From Nitrospiria bacterium (lineage in GTDB: Bacteria > Nitrospirota > Nitrospiria > Nitrospirales > UBA8639), in the NCBI GenBank assembly GCA_030430725.1, contig JAUIKP010000218.1:1-6082 (forward strand): a stretch of 6,082 bases of DNA, given 5' to 3'. Positions 5,794 to 6,082 of the stretch are shown piece by piece; position 1 is the stretch's first letter; the number at the start of each line of letters is the position of its first letter. The position numbers and the translations under genes are program-made. The notes under the pieces are model-generated. The model saw nothing but the letters and a program-made list of their open reading frames with translations, searched no databases and had not been told where the DNA came from.

Positions 5794-6082
5794 TCAAAAA
5801 TATCCGTGAAAGACACCCAAAATTTCATTGTCCTGATCATGGTGGGTGAATGTGGCGCGCACCGCGAAATTTTTGGCGATTGTCAAACGTTGCCCCACGG
5901 AAATAGGGAGGTCATTCGATCGATCTCCAATAGGGTAATACAGATATCCTGCTGAAATGAGCCATTTCCAGTTCGGAGTGATGGTGGCCATCACGCCGCC
6001 AGATACTCCTCCCCCCACCCGGTGATTTTCTTTGTACCCGCCACTGATGTTGGCATCCATCTCTCCAAAGAGAAAAAAGACC
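5794..6082 (-). CDS. C-terminus of a probable beta-barrel protein, 5' end beyond window
   Basis: The frame is open to the right edge (last full codons read VFFLFGE before the internal Met at 6060), so only about the last 95 residues are seen; the stop is TGA at 5794-5796. The sequence alternates hydrophobic and polar residues with Gly and aromatic residues: HRVGGGVSGGVMATITPNW, KWLISAGYLYYPIGD, then ISVGQRLTIAKNFAVRATFT, and it ends in ...GVFHGYF with a C-terminal Phe. This is typical of an outer-membrane barrel. The pattern of a Gly-rich strand, a trailing Tyr-x-Tyr and a Gln-Arg-hydrophobic strand resembles the C-terminal barrel of DUF4105-type proteins, but that is recall and weak. It converges with the barrel gene at 5036-5668. 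The N-terminal domains needed to name it are outside the window. Confidence 0.7.
   Translation of the reverse strand, partial: VFFLFGEMDANISGGYKENHRVGGGVSGGVMATITPNWKWLISAGYLYYPIGDRSNDLPISVGQRLTIAKNFAVRATFTHHDQDNEILGVFHGYF

Noticed and set aside
5725..5955. Plus-strand ORF of 76 codons
   Set aside because: It overlaps antisense to the right-edge barrel-like gene and has no family pattern or ribosome site.

Overview
This is a compact bacterial chromosomal segment with GC content near one half by eye. It carries housekeeping and envelope genes. The host looks Gram-negative: there is a lipoprotein with a lipobox, an outer-membrane-type beta-barrel with a C-terminal Phe, a second barrel-like C-terminus at the right edge, and the remains of a periplasmic c-type cytochrome. 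The gene styles (decayed monohaem cytochrome c, TRL-like lipoprotein, site-2 protease with an M20 peptidase) remind me of Nitrospira-type genomes. That is recall and inference only; no marker gene here settles it.

Layout from left to right. (1) The 3' end of the ribosome-assembly GTPase gene der (plus strand, to 233). (2) A stretch with no intact ORF (234-719) that holds a decayed monohaem cytochrome c gene. Its signal peptide, CXXCH and distal Met are still readable, but it has two in-frame stops, one frameshift and no clear start. (3) Three minus-strand genes, transcribed right to left: an XRE-HTH/metallo-beta-lactamase fusion (4268-3417), a site-2 zinc protease of the EGY-like type (3366-2236) and an M20 dipeptidase (2123-720). 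Gaps of 50 and 112 bases and no visible terminator between them fit one operon. (4) A divergent intergenic region (4269-4567) with a perfect -35 box for the rightward gene. (5) A TRL-like lipoprotein gene (4568-4912) closed by a strong intrinsic terminator. (6) An outer-membrane beta-barrel gene (5036-5668), whose extended -10 promoter abuts that terminator. (7) A convergent minus-strand gene cut by the right edge, of which only the barrel-like C-terminus (stop at 5794) is visible.

The possible joint theme of the operon is peptide handling: S2P cuts substrates inside the membrane and the M20 enzyme hydrolyses small peptides in the cytoplasm. The role of the HTH-MBL fusion is unknown. I see no CRISPR array, insertion sequence, prophage, tRNA or rRNA. 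I do not see a convincing undescribed multi-gene system. The most notable items are the hidden cytochrome c pseudogene and the HTH-MBL fusion at the head of a protease operon.
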